Origin: Thysanoteuthis rhombus
Lineage: Eukaryota > Mollusca > Cephalopoda > Oegopsida > Thysanoteuthidae
NCBI GenBank assembly: GCA_963457665.1
Contig: OY735212.1
Coordinates: 53,683,338-53,747,337, forward strand
Reading direction: 5' to 3'
DNA length: 64,000 bases
Below are positions 1 to 10,520 of the stretch, piece after piece (within the stretch, counting starts at the first letter, position 1; the number at the start of each line of letters is the position of its first letter). Made by a program: the position numbers and the translations under genes. The notes below the pieces were generated by a model. It saw only the letters and a program-made list of their open reading frames with translations. It did not search any database and had not been told where the DNA came from.

Positions 1-1338
1 CTTCTACAACCAATTCTGTTTTCTTTAATCCATTCTCTTAAATACTTTGTAAAATCTCTTGACACATGCTTGAGGTATATTCAGCCATGATCTTCTGTAG
101 TAATTGATAGTCCTGTCTACTAAGCATTAATTGCTAGCTAGTGGCATGCAAGATATGTTTAACTGTCTGTAGATTTGGCCTTGTTCTTGCTCCAGAATTA
201 GTTTAGCCAGCCCTGCCAGCCATGAGTGCTAACTTTGAAGCTAGTCTCCTCATATGAATGAAAATCTACATTTTCTGTTCAGGATAACCTTTCAATACTT
301 CTCAAGTTAACCAATGAGAATCAAAACTGATCTTTTTCAATTATCAGAATAGGTTTTCTATTCTTACCACTGATTATGCAATAAATGATAGTTTCTGTCT
401 TGAGTGTCTGTATCCCTAGCATATGTAATGGTGTGCTAAATAGTGAAAAGCATACTTTATATGCCTTGTAACAAACCTAACTCTCCTGTTGAATTTGTCA
501 TCAAAAGTTTTGTAGTGAAGTGTTATTTAATGAATTATCCTGACTACCATCCTTGTCTTTGTTTCAATCAATTTTTAGATACCCCCCCAAAATCGCCATA
601 CTAGATGAACTGTTCTTGCTAGACTAGTGAGAAGGTTGAGATTGGAGTGAGGGAAAATACATAACACTCCAGCCAAAATGTTATGAATAAAGTAAAAGGA
701 TGCTAGTCTAAGTCGTCAGTTTTAAAAAAAAAAACAAAACTGATATTAAATCTGAATGATTTTTATCATTCCTTTGATTTAATTGTGATTTTTATATTTA
801 TACACCCCAGCAAGGTAAATTAACCAAGATACGATCATTTTAGGTCATATCAATTGGATGTTATTATCATTATCTATGGAATATTTTAAAGCTCATTTTT
901 ATTCGAGTGTTCCCATTACTTACCCGGTTTTAGCAATCGGACTGTCAATTAGATCATGTTCAAACTACTTCGAGCATTTAACTATCACATGACTGCTTTT
1001 ATTCTCTTACCAATGAAATTAAAAGCAAAATAAAGTTAATAGTGTGGAAATACAGGTGACACTGTAGCATTTGATGACTAATTATTTAATTTGCTTTATT
1101 TTGTTCAAAACCCTATTACAATGAAGCTTGTTTTGTTTGAATACTTTGAAGATAGGAAAAAACTGGTAACTGTTCAGTAACAAAGTTGGTACTAAACAGG
1201 ATTTTCTAAGGAAACCTCATGGACAAAAAATTGTGGCCCCTTTTATCAAATTGAATGTTTCAACAATTTTATATCGTATAATTTTCATTGGCATATCAAT
1301 TGAAAACCAACTTGTCGCTTAACAAGAGTAAATTGAAA
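1..1338. other. AT-rich non-coding DNA, nothing recognised
   Basis: No open frame of useful length, RNA gene or repeat shared with the rest of the window was found here. There are short A runs and one C7 run near 583. It is most likely intron or intergenic DNA. Confidence 0.5.
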
Positions 1339-1745
1339 CAGGTTTGGTCAGATACTCAGCGGAAACCATCATATGACTCTTTTGGCAGCATGCCCTGTTG
1401 AAAAATTGGAAAAAGGGTGATCAATATATAAGTTACTTCTCCTTGCCTTTTGCTTGGCAGTGATCACTAGAAAAAATCTCAAAAAAACCCCAAGCAGACA
1501 CAGTGAGGATAAATTTAGCATAAACTTACATTGCCTATAGCCCCCCTCCCCTACCTACAAAGAAAAAAAATCTGTTTGGGAGGAATTTAGAAAAAAAACT
1601 ATTTCTTTTCGTTGACATATCAAGGAGTAAATGTTTAAATTTTCAGGACTTTAGCTCTATTTGTGCAGTCTGTATGCATGATATATACATATATAGCCAA
1701 TCTGCTGGACCAACTTGAAAACTGAAGGTGAGACTCCTTCAACTG
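1339..1745 (-). repeat. Family A interspersed repeat, copy 1
   Basis: This is an unclassified ~400 bp repeat that recurs at least seven more times in the window. Read on the minus strand it starts with a GTTTTCAAGTTGG-like block. It continues through a GAGCTAAAG..CTGAAAATTTAAACATTTACTCC block and a central AT-rich part, then a CAGTGATCACT motif and a GGTCACTC..AATTTTTCAA block. It ends near a GTTTC..TGAGT..CTGACCAAACCTGTTT block. No coding frame, no RNA polymerase III A/B boxes and no clear terminal inverted repeats are visible. It could be a MITE or another non-autonomous element. Confidence 0.7.
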
Positions 1746-3827
1746 GTGTTCTTTTCACCTTGAAAAGTCTATGTACAGCAGCTGCTCTATTGTTTGAGTT
1801 ACTACAGCTACTAGTTGCAGATGACCAAATCTAATCATATAGACTCAATACTTTTCTCTGATTGTTGGGGTGCTATATCTTGAAATTTTTTTTGCATACG
1901 CTAGCAGCAGCAGTAGTAGTAGTAGTAGTGATTTTAAAAAGAAAATTTTTCTTATTAGACGAAGCATTTTCAACCATTATTGATTTTAAGTATTTTTCAT
2001 AATTTCAGTTACTTTTTATCACAATTGAAAATGCTTCAATTAATAGAAAAGCTACTACAACTTTGAAGTAATTCTGCATCATCAAATTTTTTTTTCTCAC
2101 GCATGTTAGTAAAATAGTGTACAAGATTGAATAAATAAAATTGGGCAAAATTTGCTCAAAAGCCTTTTACTTAGTATTTAATCATTGGTTCTAAGTTTTT
2201 TATATTTTTCAATAGAATAACTGCCATTTTTGCTTAAAAGTATAAGTTAATGACAACATATTACACTAATTGTGGATTCTCTATCAGTTTCAAAATCTGT
2301 ATTTTATACTCTCACCCCAGGATCTCTATACACTTGGTTCAGGCTTGTGGGAACTCTTCAGTGTTGTTTTATTGTCTGTTGAGACTAAGCAGGCCATTCA
2401 CTTATTCATTCAGTCATTAGCACTGTAATTGATTTTGTGATAAACCAATTTTCAGACCAGTGTTAAATTCAGAAATGACTTCTGATACATGAAATCAAAA
2501 ATATATCAATGTGTTATCAGGAGATATTTTTTTTTACCATATGCCGCAAATCAAACATTAACATTTTTAATCCTTGGAGTTTTTTTTTGCTGTTTGATCC
2601 ATTTTGACTATCGAAACACTGTAGCCTTACAAATGACCAAGTGTGCTACAGATTCTTCATCTCTCTTTGCTTGTCTATGGGTGCTCCTTTTTACAATTTT
2701 TGGGCTATAACCTTGAAAATTTGCATGAACTCAGCACTATAAACTTTTTTCTTTCTTCTAAAAAGTCCTTTTTTGGGTCCATTTTGGATCGACAATTCTC
2801 AAGTTTTGTGTTGGTGTTATTTTAAATAATTAGTTCTGCTACATGTGTGGACTACATTGATTCATTTATGTGAGGTACGGATTTTATGAATAATTTTATC
2901 GAAATGTGAAAGAAAATAGGAAATCTTTTATTTGGTGACAAATTCCAAGTCATTTACTGTACATAAACTATTTGAATCTTTGAGTGTTTGTGCAATAAAT
3001 AGTTCCTCTTAATTTATGGTAAATCTAATCTTCTGTGGCCATTTGTCTTAGTATGGTTTAGGGTAGATGTGGAGTGGAAAGAACACATGCCAAATCTGTT
3101 TGAAATCTCTCCAAATTTGTTGGCGCTGACAGTTCTTTTCTAACCATTACCAGCGATCTGACTGTCCAACATCAACTTTTTGAAGACCTAACACGAAAGC
3201 AAATCTACTGAACTCTGATGATCAACTATATTTTACTTGTTTTTCTATGGTATCAAGATTGAGTGTTGGAAATGTGCTGGCTGTTACCTTTGCCTGGTCC
3301 ATATCTCATTAAATATGGGTAAATTTTATTGTATTAATAAAACAAAGCAAATCTTGATTTTTAGCTCTATGCATGTCCATCTTTAGACTTGTTATTAAAG
3401 TGTGTTGGGTGGGGATAGACATGAATTATCACCAAAAATGAAATTTTCCAAATCATGCTGTTACTGATAGTTAAACTAATGATATTTAAGCAGTGGCTGT
3501 AGTGGTTTCACAGAGAATAGTAGTTGTAGTTGAAATGAGGATGGTAGTTACTACTGAGTACCGGTATGGATGGTAGGTGAGGTTTGAAACACATGGTATT
3601 CTGGTTTTCAAGGCAAATAGATCTTTATTATTTGAGGATTCACACAACACAATCTTCATACTTGCAAATTCCCTTTAGTTGCTTTAGTTCTATACTAGGC
3701 TCAGATTAGTAAACATCAAAAGTGATATCTTTAAGGGCAATTAAAATTAAATGGACAGCTATTATGACAGTTTTTGTTAAGTTGGTCAAGGGAAAAGCTG
3801 TTTAATGGTATAACCATATTTGTAGTA
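1746..3827. other. AT-rich non-coding DNA with a short AGC/AGT repeat
   Basis: This holds only a trinucleotide run (AGC then AGT units) at 1903-1929 and scattered T-rich segments. Short open frames at 2489-2825 lie in T-rich sequence and look like chance. A block near 1957-1990 (GAAGCATT.TCAACCATTATTGATTTT) resembles one at 28580-28617, so it may be the edge of an old repeat. Confidence 0.45.
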
Positions 3828-4181
3828 TGCTATTGCTGTGGTTTCAAAACTTTGAAAACTCAAGGGCCCCTTCTGTGAAGGAAATATTCTGACAGACCTC
3901 TTTTTAAGCATTTAGTTTATAGACTATAATCAATGAACTACTATAATAAACAATTTTTGATCTTCAAAAATTATTTATTCTAAATGGATTAAATTTATTT
4001 GAATACTAATATATGGTACCTATCTGTGTATTACAATTGTTTTTTGATAGCAATAGAATGGAGGGTGTTGTTTCTCAGTCACAATGTCAGGTTCAGAAGG
4101 AAAATAGCTATGAACCCCTGAGCATTATATGTTGGACCCCCAGGAGTACACAGACACCAGTTTAAAACCACTGTGCTATGG
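3828..4181. mobile_element. hAT-type MITE with 8 bp target duplication
   Basis: A 338 bp non-autonomous element lies at 3836-4173. Its left end reads CTGTGGTTTCAAAACTTTG and its right end, reverse complemented, reads CAGTGGTTTTAAACTGGTG, so the ends are imperfect terminal inverted repeats of the CAGTGGTT type typical of hAT elements. The flanks TGCTATTG (3828-3835) and TGCTATGG (4174-4181) form an 8 bp target-site duplication with one mismatch, the length hAT transposases make. Sub-terminal GGGCCCC and GGACCCCC blocks extend the inverted similarity. There is no coding capacity, so it would depend on an autonomous hAT copy elsewhere. Confidence 0.8.
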
Positions 4182-4619
4182 AATCTTTTACATGTATCAA
4201 GGAAAATAATGCAAAATATATAGGTTCCTATCTTTTTTTTTTAATAGCTATTATCTTCAAGTCTACGTGATAGAAACTTTCGTAAAGAATTGTTAGGCGA
4301 CATCACATTTTAGTGCTTAATTATATTAGCGAGCTTGTAATATTCTTGTACTGTTATAAACAGAACAGATATAGTGATAATTAATTGTACCTTATCTTGT
4401 ATTATAGCAAAATGAGGATTGAAATACTGTTACACTCCACTTTGAGTGCTTCTAATATCTTTCTTATGTTAGGTTTCTGTTCTATTTCTACTATGCTAGC
4501 TTTGGCTATTTTAATCTAAATCCAATTGGAATCAACTCTGTGATTTATATCAAAAGAAATTATGGCTTCTTGAATATAAATCCATGGAACGTATGTTTGC
4601 ATACACATTTCTCATAAAA
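4182..4619. other. AT-rich non-coding DNA, nothing recognised
   Basis: This segment lies between the hAT-type MITE and the CR1-like LINE fragment. No repeat, RNA gene or plausible coding frame was recognised. Confidence 0.4.
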
Positions 4620-5050
4620 AAGGAATATTTATTGCAGCAGGCTATAATAATAACTTCCAACAAACAGGCCTAGGCCTATAGTTGTAGACTTAATTATCCA
4701 ATTAATTCACTGTGATAGATGTTGTCCCAAATTTTGTCTAAACCATTTTTGAAGGTGTCAAGCGATGACACACCTATGATTTTGGCAGGAAGATTATTCC
4801 AATCATTTACGACCAGTGTTGTGGAGAAATTACTTCTTGGCAGTTTAACTGTGATTCTTGAATATGTAATAATTCTATTGGGAGAGAACAGTATATTAAT
4901 GTCTATCCACACTAATTCATTTAAGATGTTATGCATTTTGATCATAACTCCTTGTCAGCATCTCCAGACCAGGGATGGAAGATTCATCTCCTTCAAACAG
5001 TCCTTGTAGAATTTGTCCTTTAGTAATGTAATCAGTTGCTCTCTGTGAAA
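4620..5050 (-). mobile_element. CR1-like LINE, 3' end of reverse transcriptase ORF plus 3' UTR
   Basis: This is the 5'-truncated 3' end of a non-LTR retrotransposon. On the minus strand, translation from about 5030 gives KDCLKEMNLPSLVWRC, then after one in-frame stop (TGA) QGVMIKMHNILN, and ends with VVNDWNNLPAKI and LDTFKNGLDKIWD before a stop at 4694-4696. This order (LK..GLPSLEYRR..GDMI..YKIL, then FS.RVVNDWNSLP..V, then SLNTFKNRLDK) is the well-known C-terminal signature of CR1/L2-clade reverse transcriptases. Upstream, a neighbouring frame reads RATDYITKG, matching the QRRATK motif, so a frameshift lies between them. The segment 4620-4693 (GGCCTAGGCCT, then GCCTGCTGCAATAAAT) looks like the element's 3' UTR. 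It is a dead copy. Confidence 0.8.
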
Positions 5051-5605
5051 AAATTGGAAATCATAAGTCTAAAATTCAAAAAATATCATTAACACTTGTT
5101 CCTTGTTCTGAAAATGGTAAAAACAATTGTCAGGATACTACCCTAGTTGATTGATTTTAAGTATACATATGATAGTGAATTTTTTGGTTTCTTTTGAATC
5201 ATCCTATGTAGCCTTTACATTTAGAAATATTTATATGAAAATACCAATACTGGTAATGAAGGTGAACAATGGATACTATTGTCATGAAGTTTCGGTTGCC
5301 TATTGTTCATCACCTGAGTGCACCATTATCAATTATAATTGTTCAGACTTCTTCCAATCTTTTATCTATATCTTTCCTAAAATCTTCAGAATTTCAATAA
5401 AAAACTACTTAAGTGCAATTTTGATATGCACAGCTGCACTAAAAAATAGTACCCTTTATGTGTTGGTTGATAAGATTTCTTTTCTTGGTTAACATGTATA
5501 ATTCTGAAGAGAAAATTAATTCTTTTAATTGTATTTTCCATTTTATCAATTTCAGGTATAAAATAAAACTGCATTCAGATCTTTTAATCTATTTGCTAAA
5601 TATCA
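5051..5605. other. AT-rich non-coding DNA, nothing recognised
   Basis: Overlapping short frames on both strands (5151-5492 plus, 5386-5574 minus) have low-complexity, hydrophobic translations without a recognisable motif. They are treated as chance. Confidence 0.4.
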
Positions 5606-5920
5606 GAAACTGTCTACGTGGGTTTCTTTAGTTTTCAAGTTGATCTGGCTGGCTATGTATCTTACATATAGGCTATACCAATGGAGCTAGAAGGCTGAAA
5701 ATTTGAACATTTACTTACCTTGTGTCCAGCAAGATTCACATTTGGTTTTGAAAATCTAGACATTTTTAGTGATCACACCCCATGAAAAGGCAAGAGAAGT
5801 AACTTATTCATTGATCGCCCTCTTTTTCCCAATTTATTTAATTGATCATCCCACCTGCAACATGGCCAAAAGATGTTGGTCATGCGACTGTTTCTATTGT
5901 GTAACTGACAAGACTTGTTA
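5606..5920 (+). repeat. Family A interspersed repeat, copy 2
   Basis: A plus-oriented copy. It starts at AAACTGTC..GGGTTTCTTTAG, followed by CAAGTTGATCTGGCTGGC, CCAATGGAGCTAGAAGGCTG, AACATTTACT, TTTAGTGATCAC, AAGTAACTTATTCATTGATC, GGCCAAAAGATGTTGGTCAT and GTTTCTATTG..TAACTGACAAGACTTGTT. It is shorter than copies 1 and 7 because the AT-rich middle is partly missing. Confidence 0.75.
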
Positions 5921-7439
5921 TCCAATCATTCAAAGCTTAGTATAGATTTGACTTATTGTGCATTTGCTTCTACAATCTTTCAAGATCAAGCTATCAATGT
6001 GCCTGATACTTGAATTGAAAAATTCTAGAAAACTTCCACTGGACATGTATGTCACATGTCTTGTAAGTGTTATACGAACAACTTTTGCAATTGTAGATAC
6101 CCCAAATTCATTCTGATACACTGACCTAGTGATGATCAATTCATTCAGATTATCATGTACTGGACTAACAAAAAAGAAAAAGAAAAAAAAAATAAAAAAA
6201 AAAATAAAAAAAATCACTTTTTGTAAATTCGGCACCTGATATCCAACTGGATTGATATTCCAATACATCACTATTAATGAACAGAACCAGTAATTAAATG
6301 TATGATGTTCATTAAAAATGTTCAGTAAAATTTATTTCCTAGATAATGCAGGGCTTCAACAGAGAAAAAAAATTTAGGAAATAATAGTTTTTGTTGTGAA
6401 ACAGCAAATGAAGGATGACATTTTTAAACTGGTAAATACTAAATATTAGTAAATGATACCAAATAACACTTAGAAAAGGAAAGAAAAAAGTGTCTTGTCT
6501 AAAATGTCAAAATGAGGCTGGATATGATTTTGATTATTATATAACATGGTTACAAATGCCTAAAATATTTCACACAAAGAAATCAACCTTTCAAAGTTTT
6601 GTTTGAATATGCAGTGGAAGGTCTGACCATGGATGTAACTTATATAGAAACTAGCCTAATGCTCTTAATCAACATGCTTACTTGTCTTGCTTGTGAACCT
6701 AGCTTCCAATGAAAAATAAATACATTTTAATACCTAAAATTTTTTCCGTTTCAAATACTTTTTATGATTTCAAAATGCTAATACTATATTCTCAGTATTT
6801 AAAAACAACCTTCAAAATACAAGATCATTCTTTTTCTTTGAAATCATTTAAGCATAAATCAAAAAATTTTCACTCCTGTAGGTGTTGAAACCCTACCTAG
6901 TTAAGTTTAAAGTGAACTGATTTTTAATCCATTGATAGATTTTGAAAACTGAGGTGTAGTTTATTGAGATAAGTATATACAAGTTTAGGCTGAATGAATT
7001 CAAACCACACACACACTTCTATAAAATGTTTTTTCCTTTTTTTAAAATCTAAAATCTTTAGCTTGATTGCATCTGAAAGACTAAAATTAATTACCCAAAC
7101 ACAAATGAAAATTCTATTAGGCATGAATACAACATCAAATTGAAAACAAATTCTATAAAGAAGAAAATACCCTGAAGTAAAAGAGTTTACTCTGGCAAAG
7201 TTTTCAATTAAATCAAAAGTAAACAGAAGAATTTACTTTCCTAAATTTTCAAAGCAATTTGATAGATATGTTTTCTTTCATTTCACTCCTCTCTTACTTA
7301 TTAACGAGTCAATTGATTTTCTAGAACATTACAAATCTTAAAGAAAAAAAAAAAAAAAAGGAGCCAAGACGTATGTTTAATTTATCTATTTCAACCAATG
7401 CAAGACACTTCTACCAAGTTGAAGGCAATTCCCGTTTCA
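5921..7439. other. AT-rich non-coding DNA, nothing recognised
   Basis: This contains A-rich tracts (around 6173-6215 and 7345-7360) that create poly-Phe or poly-Lys frames on one strand. No repeat shared elsewhere in the window was detected. Confidence 0.4.
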
Positions 7440-7735
7440 GATTATAAACAAGCTTGGTTATGCTAGGGTCAAAATCCCTTGCTCCATTAAAATCTAAAAG
7501 ATTTTAAAACAGAATTCATTTCTCCATACATTATGATATCCAAGATAATATGGTCCAATTCAAATCCTCTAATAGTTCCTGTAAATGGGATTTACAATTG
7601 AGGTAGGAGCGAATTCATTATCAGTTTTTGCATGCATCAGGGTATAACTGTTATTCATGCATGATATCACTGGTTTTTGGTCTTGTAATTGTCATCAGAG
7701 TTGCATATGAGAATGAAGTCAAAACTCAACAGTAG
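7440..7735 (+). mobile_element. SINE D copy 1 (tRNA-like head, long conserved tail)
   Basis: A box B-like motif GGTCAAAATCC lies at 7467-7477, and about 260 bp of tail follows. The tail matches a second copy at 56165-56485 in several blocks: TTAAAATCTAAAA, CATTTCTCCATACA, GTTCCTGTAAATGGGATTT, ATTCATTATCAGTTTTTGCAT, TTATTCATGCATG.CATCAC and TGTCATC. A tRNA-like head followed by a conserved body is the layout of tRNA-derived SINEs. The shared central block could be a SINE-superfamily core such as the Ceph domain described in cephalopods, but I cannot confirm that. Box A is not clear. Confidence 0.6.
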
Positions 7736-8578
7736 AAGTTTGACAATAAGGACTGTGATGTATATTCAATTAATTCTGACACCCTCCCATAAACATTTAT
7801 CTTAGATCTCTAAAATGAAGTTTTTAAAGAAATTTAGGACTCAGTCATTGGCAATTCTTTTGTTTACATTGCTATAAAATCTCTGGAGATGGGAAACACT
7901 GATGACCCCCCAAGGAATGCCAATAGTTGTAAATTCTCTTCTGTCAAAAGGGAGAAGTAGTGGGAAAAGATACTAATAGATGAAAAAAAAAAAGAAGAAA
8001 AATCCCCTTTAGTTCCTGTTGGTGGTCTATCATGTCATGGACATGTCATGCTCCCCACAGACATTAATTAATCAGTTATATCCAATACAACCAACAAAAG
8101 GGGAATGCCAATTTTATGTATATGCATATACACAGTGGCAATATTGAGAGAGATGGGGGAGATCTTGAAATTGTTCAAGAATCCTAATTAATAAAAGTTA
8201 TATAAAATAAAGAGGAGTTTCACAAAAATGTTTGCTCAAACAACAAGCCCAAATTATGGTAAGTTAAATGGATCTTTCATGCTTGGAAAACATACTAAGA
8301 AAATTTTTTTGAAGGAATCGCCATACAAGTAGGGCTGAATAAAAGCCCATCTGCCTAAGAGGATAAAGGATTATTCTTAATATTAGACCATTTATTGAGG
8401 ATGAAGTTGACATACACATTATCAAAAGAACCAGCTTCAGATTAGTCTGAGCTCTCAATTCTTCCTATTGTTATAAGGACTGCCTCAAATAATTGCATGG
8501 ATTAGTGCAATAACAAGGATCTCTAAATTAAGGTTTTATCATAAATATAGGTTGTATCTACAAGAAAAAAAAAAAATT

Positions 8579-8615
<37 letters not shown>

Positions 8616-10124
8616 GTTCAATAGCAGATACTTAATCTTAGATATGTTTAATGTTAATAGCCCAAATACAAAAACAGAAAATATCAAAAAGTAATTTAAA
8701 AAAAAAATCATCTCGTATCATTTACATCATGTAAAATCTTAACTCAATATAAGTGTTAGCTTAAAAGCGTCTTGAAGGATATTTTGAAAACTTAGTACGG
8801 TTTCATGTTTACAGCTACATCGATATACTTTTGTAATATATTCTAGAATAAGCTGGTTTGAATTATAAGTTTGATAATCGGTTTGAAGTAAACAAGCTGT
8901 ATCGTTACAAAACTTCAAAAAATAATTACAGATATGAAAAACGTAATGGATGCACACTTCCATTGAAACTTTCATGGAAGCATGTATTTGCTTTAGACTG
9001 TCCTATAATATTCCACACAGCTGTTTCATTTTGATTTATTGAGTATTATAAAGAAAAAAGTGATAGCATTAAATCAAATTCTATTCTAAATAATAGAATA
9101 AAAAACTTCTTGATCATTAATATGAATATATAAAGGCATTCTTGTAATGTTCTCATTTTTAATATGTGGACATTCAAAACTTGCCTTAGTCAGACCACAT
9201 TACTAAATGTTTGACACATACTGATCTAATTATAACCGATCAATAAAATTTTCAAATGAATTACATAATGTAATTCATTTGAAGAAATTTATTTAGGAAA
9301 CATAGTATATTTCAAAGCTTTGACAACAAGAAAAATAAAAACATGAAGTTCATTACTAATGTTTAATACAAAGTTTGCTGAATTCATCAACTTAGAAAAG
9401 AATAGTATTAATGCTTAATAACATGGGTAAATAATAAAGGGGAATAAAATTTAGACAGGAATATAACTATAGAAAACCAAATAAGATATCTAACTCTTAA
9501 ATTCATTGGGGAAAAGTTAAATCTTCAAGGGAAATAACTACTGATTGAGATTATCCCCTTTTGAATTTCTATAAAAGAAAAAAATCTTTTCTTTCACCAA
9601 TGATCCATTGAAGAGTTCCACTGAAGCAATAGGAATCATCTTTTTTAGTTTCAATTTTTAAGTGCCAGATATGTATTATGTATAAATGTACTAAGGTACA
9701 TCAGATAACTGGAAAGCATTCTCAGATCACATAACTGTGCCAATGCCACTAAAAATTAAATTTATAACTATGAAACATGGTGATTAACTGAAGAATTCCT
9801 GAATATATCCCCATCCCCAAATTTAATCACTTTTTCCGTAGCTCATTCCTTACTCTTCCACAAAATGTCATCAAAATTCATTTAGACCTTTTGGAAATAT
9901 TGTGTGGGGAAACCAAATAGACAGGAGTGAATACATATCTTCTAACTTCATTGGCATAGATAAAAAAATATTTAATGGGTAATGTATTCGCTAGTCTGAT
10001 GCACGTCATTTATCTTTCTATTTGGGTAATCATCTATATAGATATTTGCAGTATAGCAAACTTCTTTATCTAAAATAGGGTTGATGAGAGAATTTCTTTC
10101 TGCAGATACTGGTAAAATTAAATA
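7736..10124. other. AT-rich non-coding DNA with A12/T31 tract and a short palindrome
   Basis: An A12 run is followed almost directly by a T31 run (8565-8611). A perfect palindrome lies at 9251-9283, with 14 bp arms TTCAAATGAATTAC and a 5-base loop. Otherwise no genes or shared repeats were found. Confidence 0.5.
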
Positions 10125-10520
10125 ACTACTCTGACGGGGGTGGCAAATACCCGCACTATCCTGGGGATCTAAAAGTTGCTGGCAGTCGCACCATCTTTAT
10201 TCTCCTTCAAAGAAACTGTAGAACCCAATGGTCATTTTAGGCATCCACCAACTACATAATGTTCATGTCCCATGGTTCAACTACAAGTCAGCTTAACGGT
10301 TGAAATATTCCCATAAAGGGGTGGCAGATATCCATAGCTAGCTCACACCAGCCCGGAGAAGGACTCCACTGTCAAACTTACAACCTAGGGGCCCTGCTCC
10401 TATTAGTGCCACCTCAGAGGACTATAGGACACAAACCCTTGATTTTAAGGGGTGAAGTCGTCCTACCCAGGACATCCTTCATTTAAAAACTTATTTTGTG
10501 TATATGACTCCACCATCTAA
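10125..10520. repeat. GC-richer unclassified block, probable decayed repeat
   Basis: About 400 bp stands out from its AT-rich surroundings by higher GC content. It contains two related blocks, GGGGTGGCAAATACCC (about 10137) and GGGGTGGCAGATATCC (about 10319), which suggests an internal duplication. There is no long open frame on either strand and no clear Pol III box, although GGTTCAACTAC near 10274 is weakly box B-like. It could be an unclassified SINE, the body of another interspersed element, or an old transcribed sequence. Confidence 0.4.
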
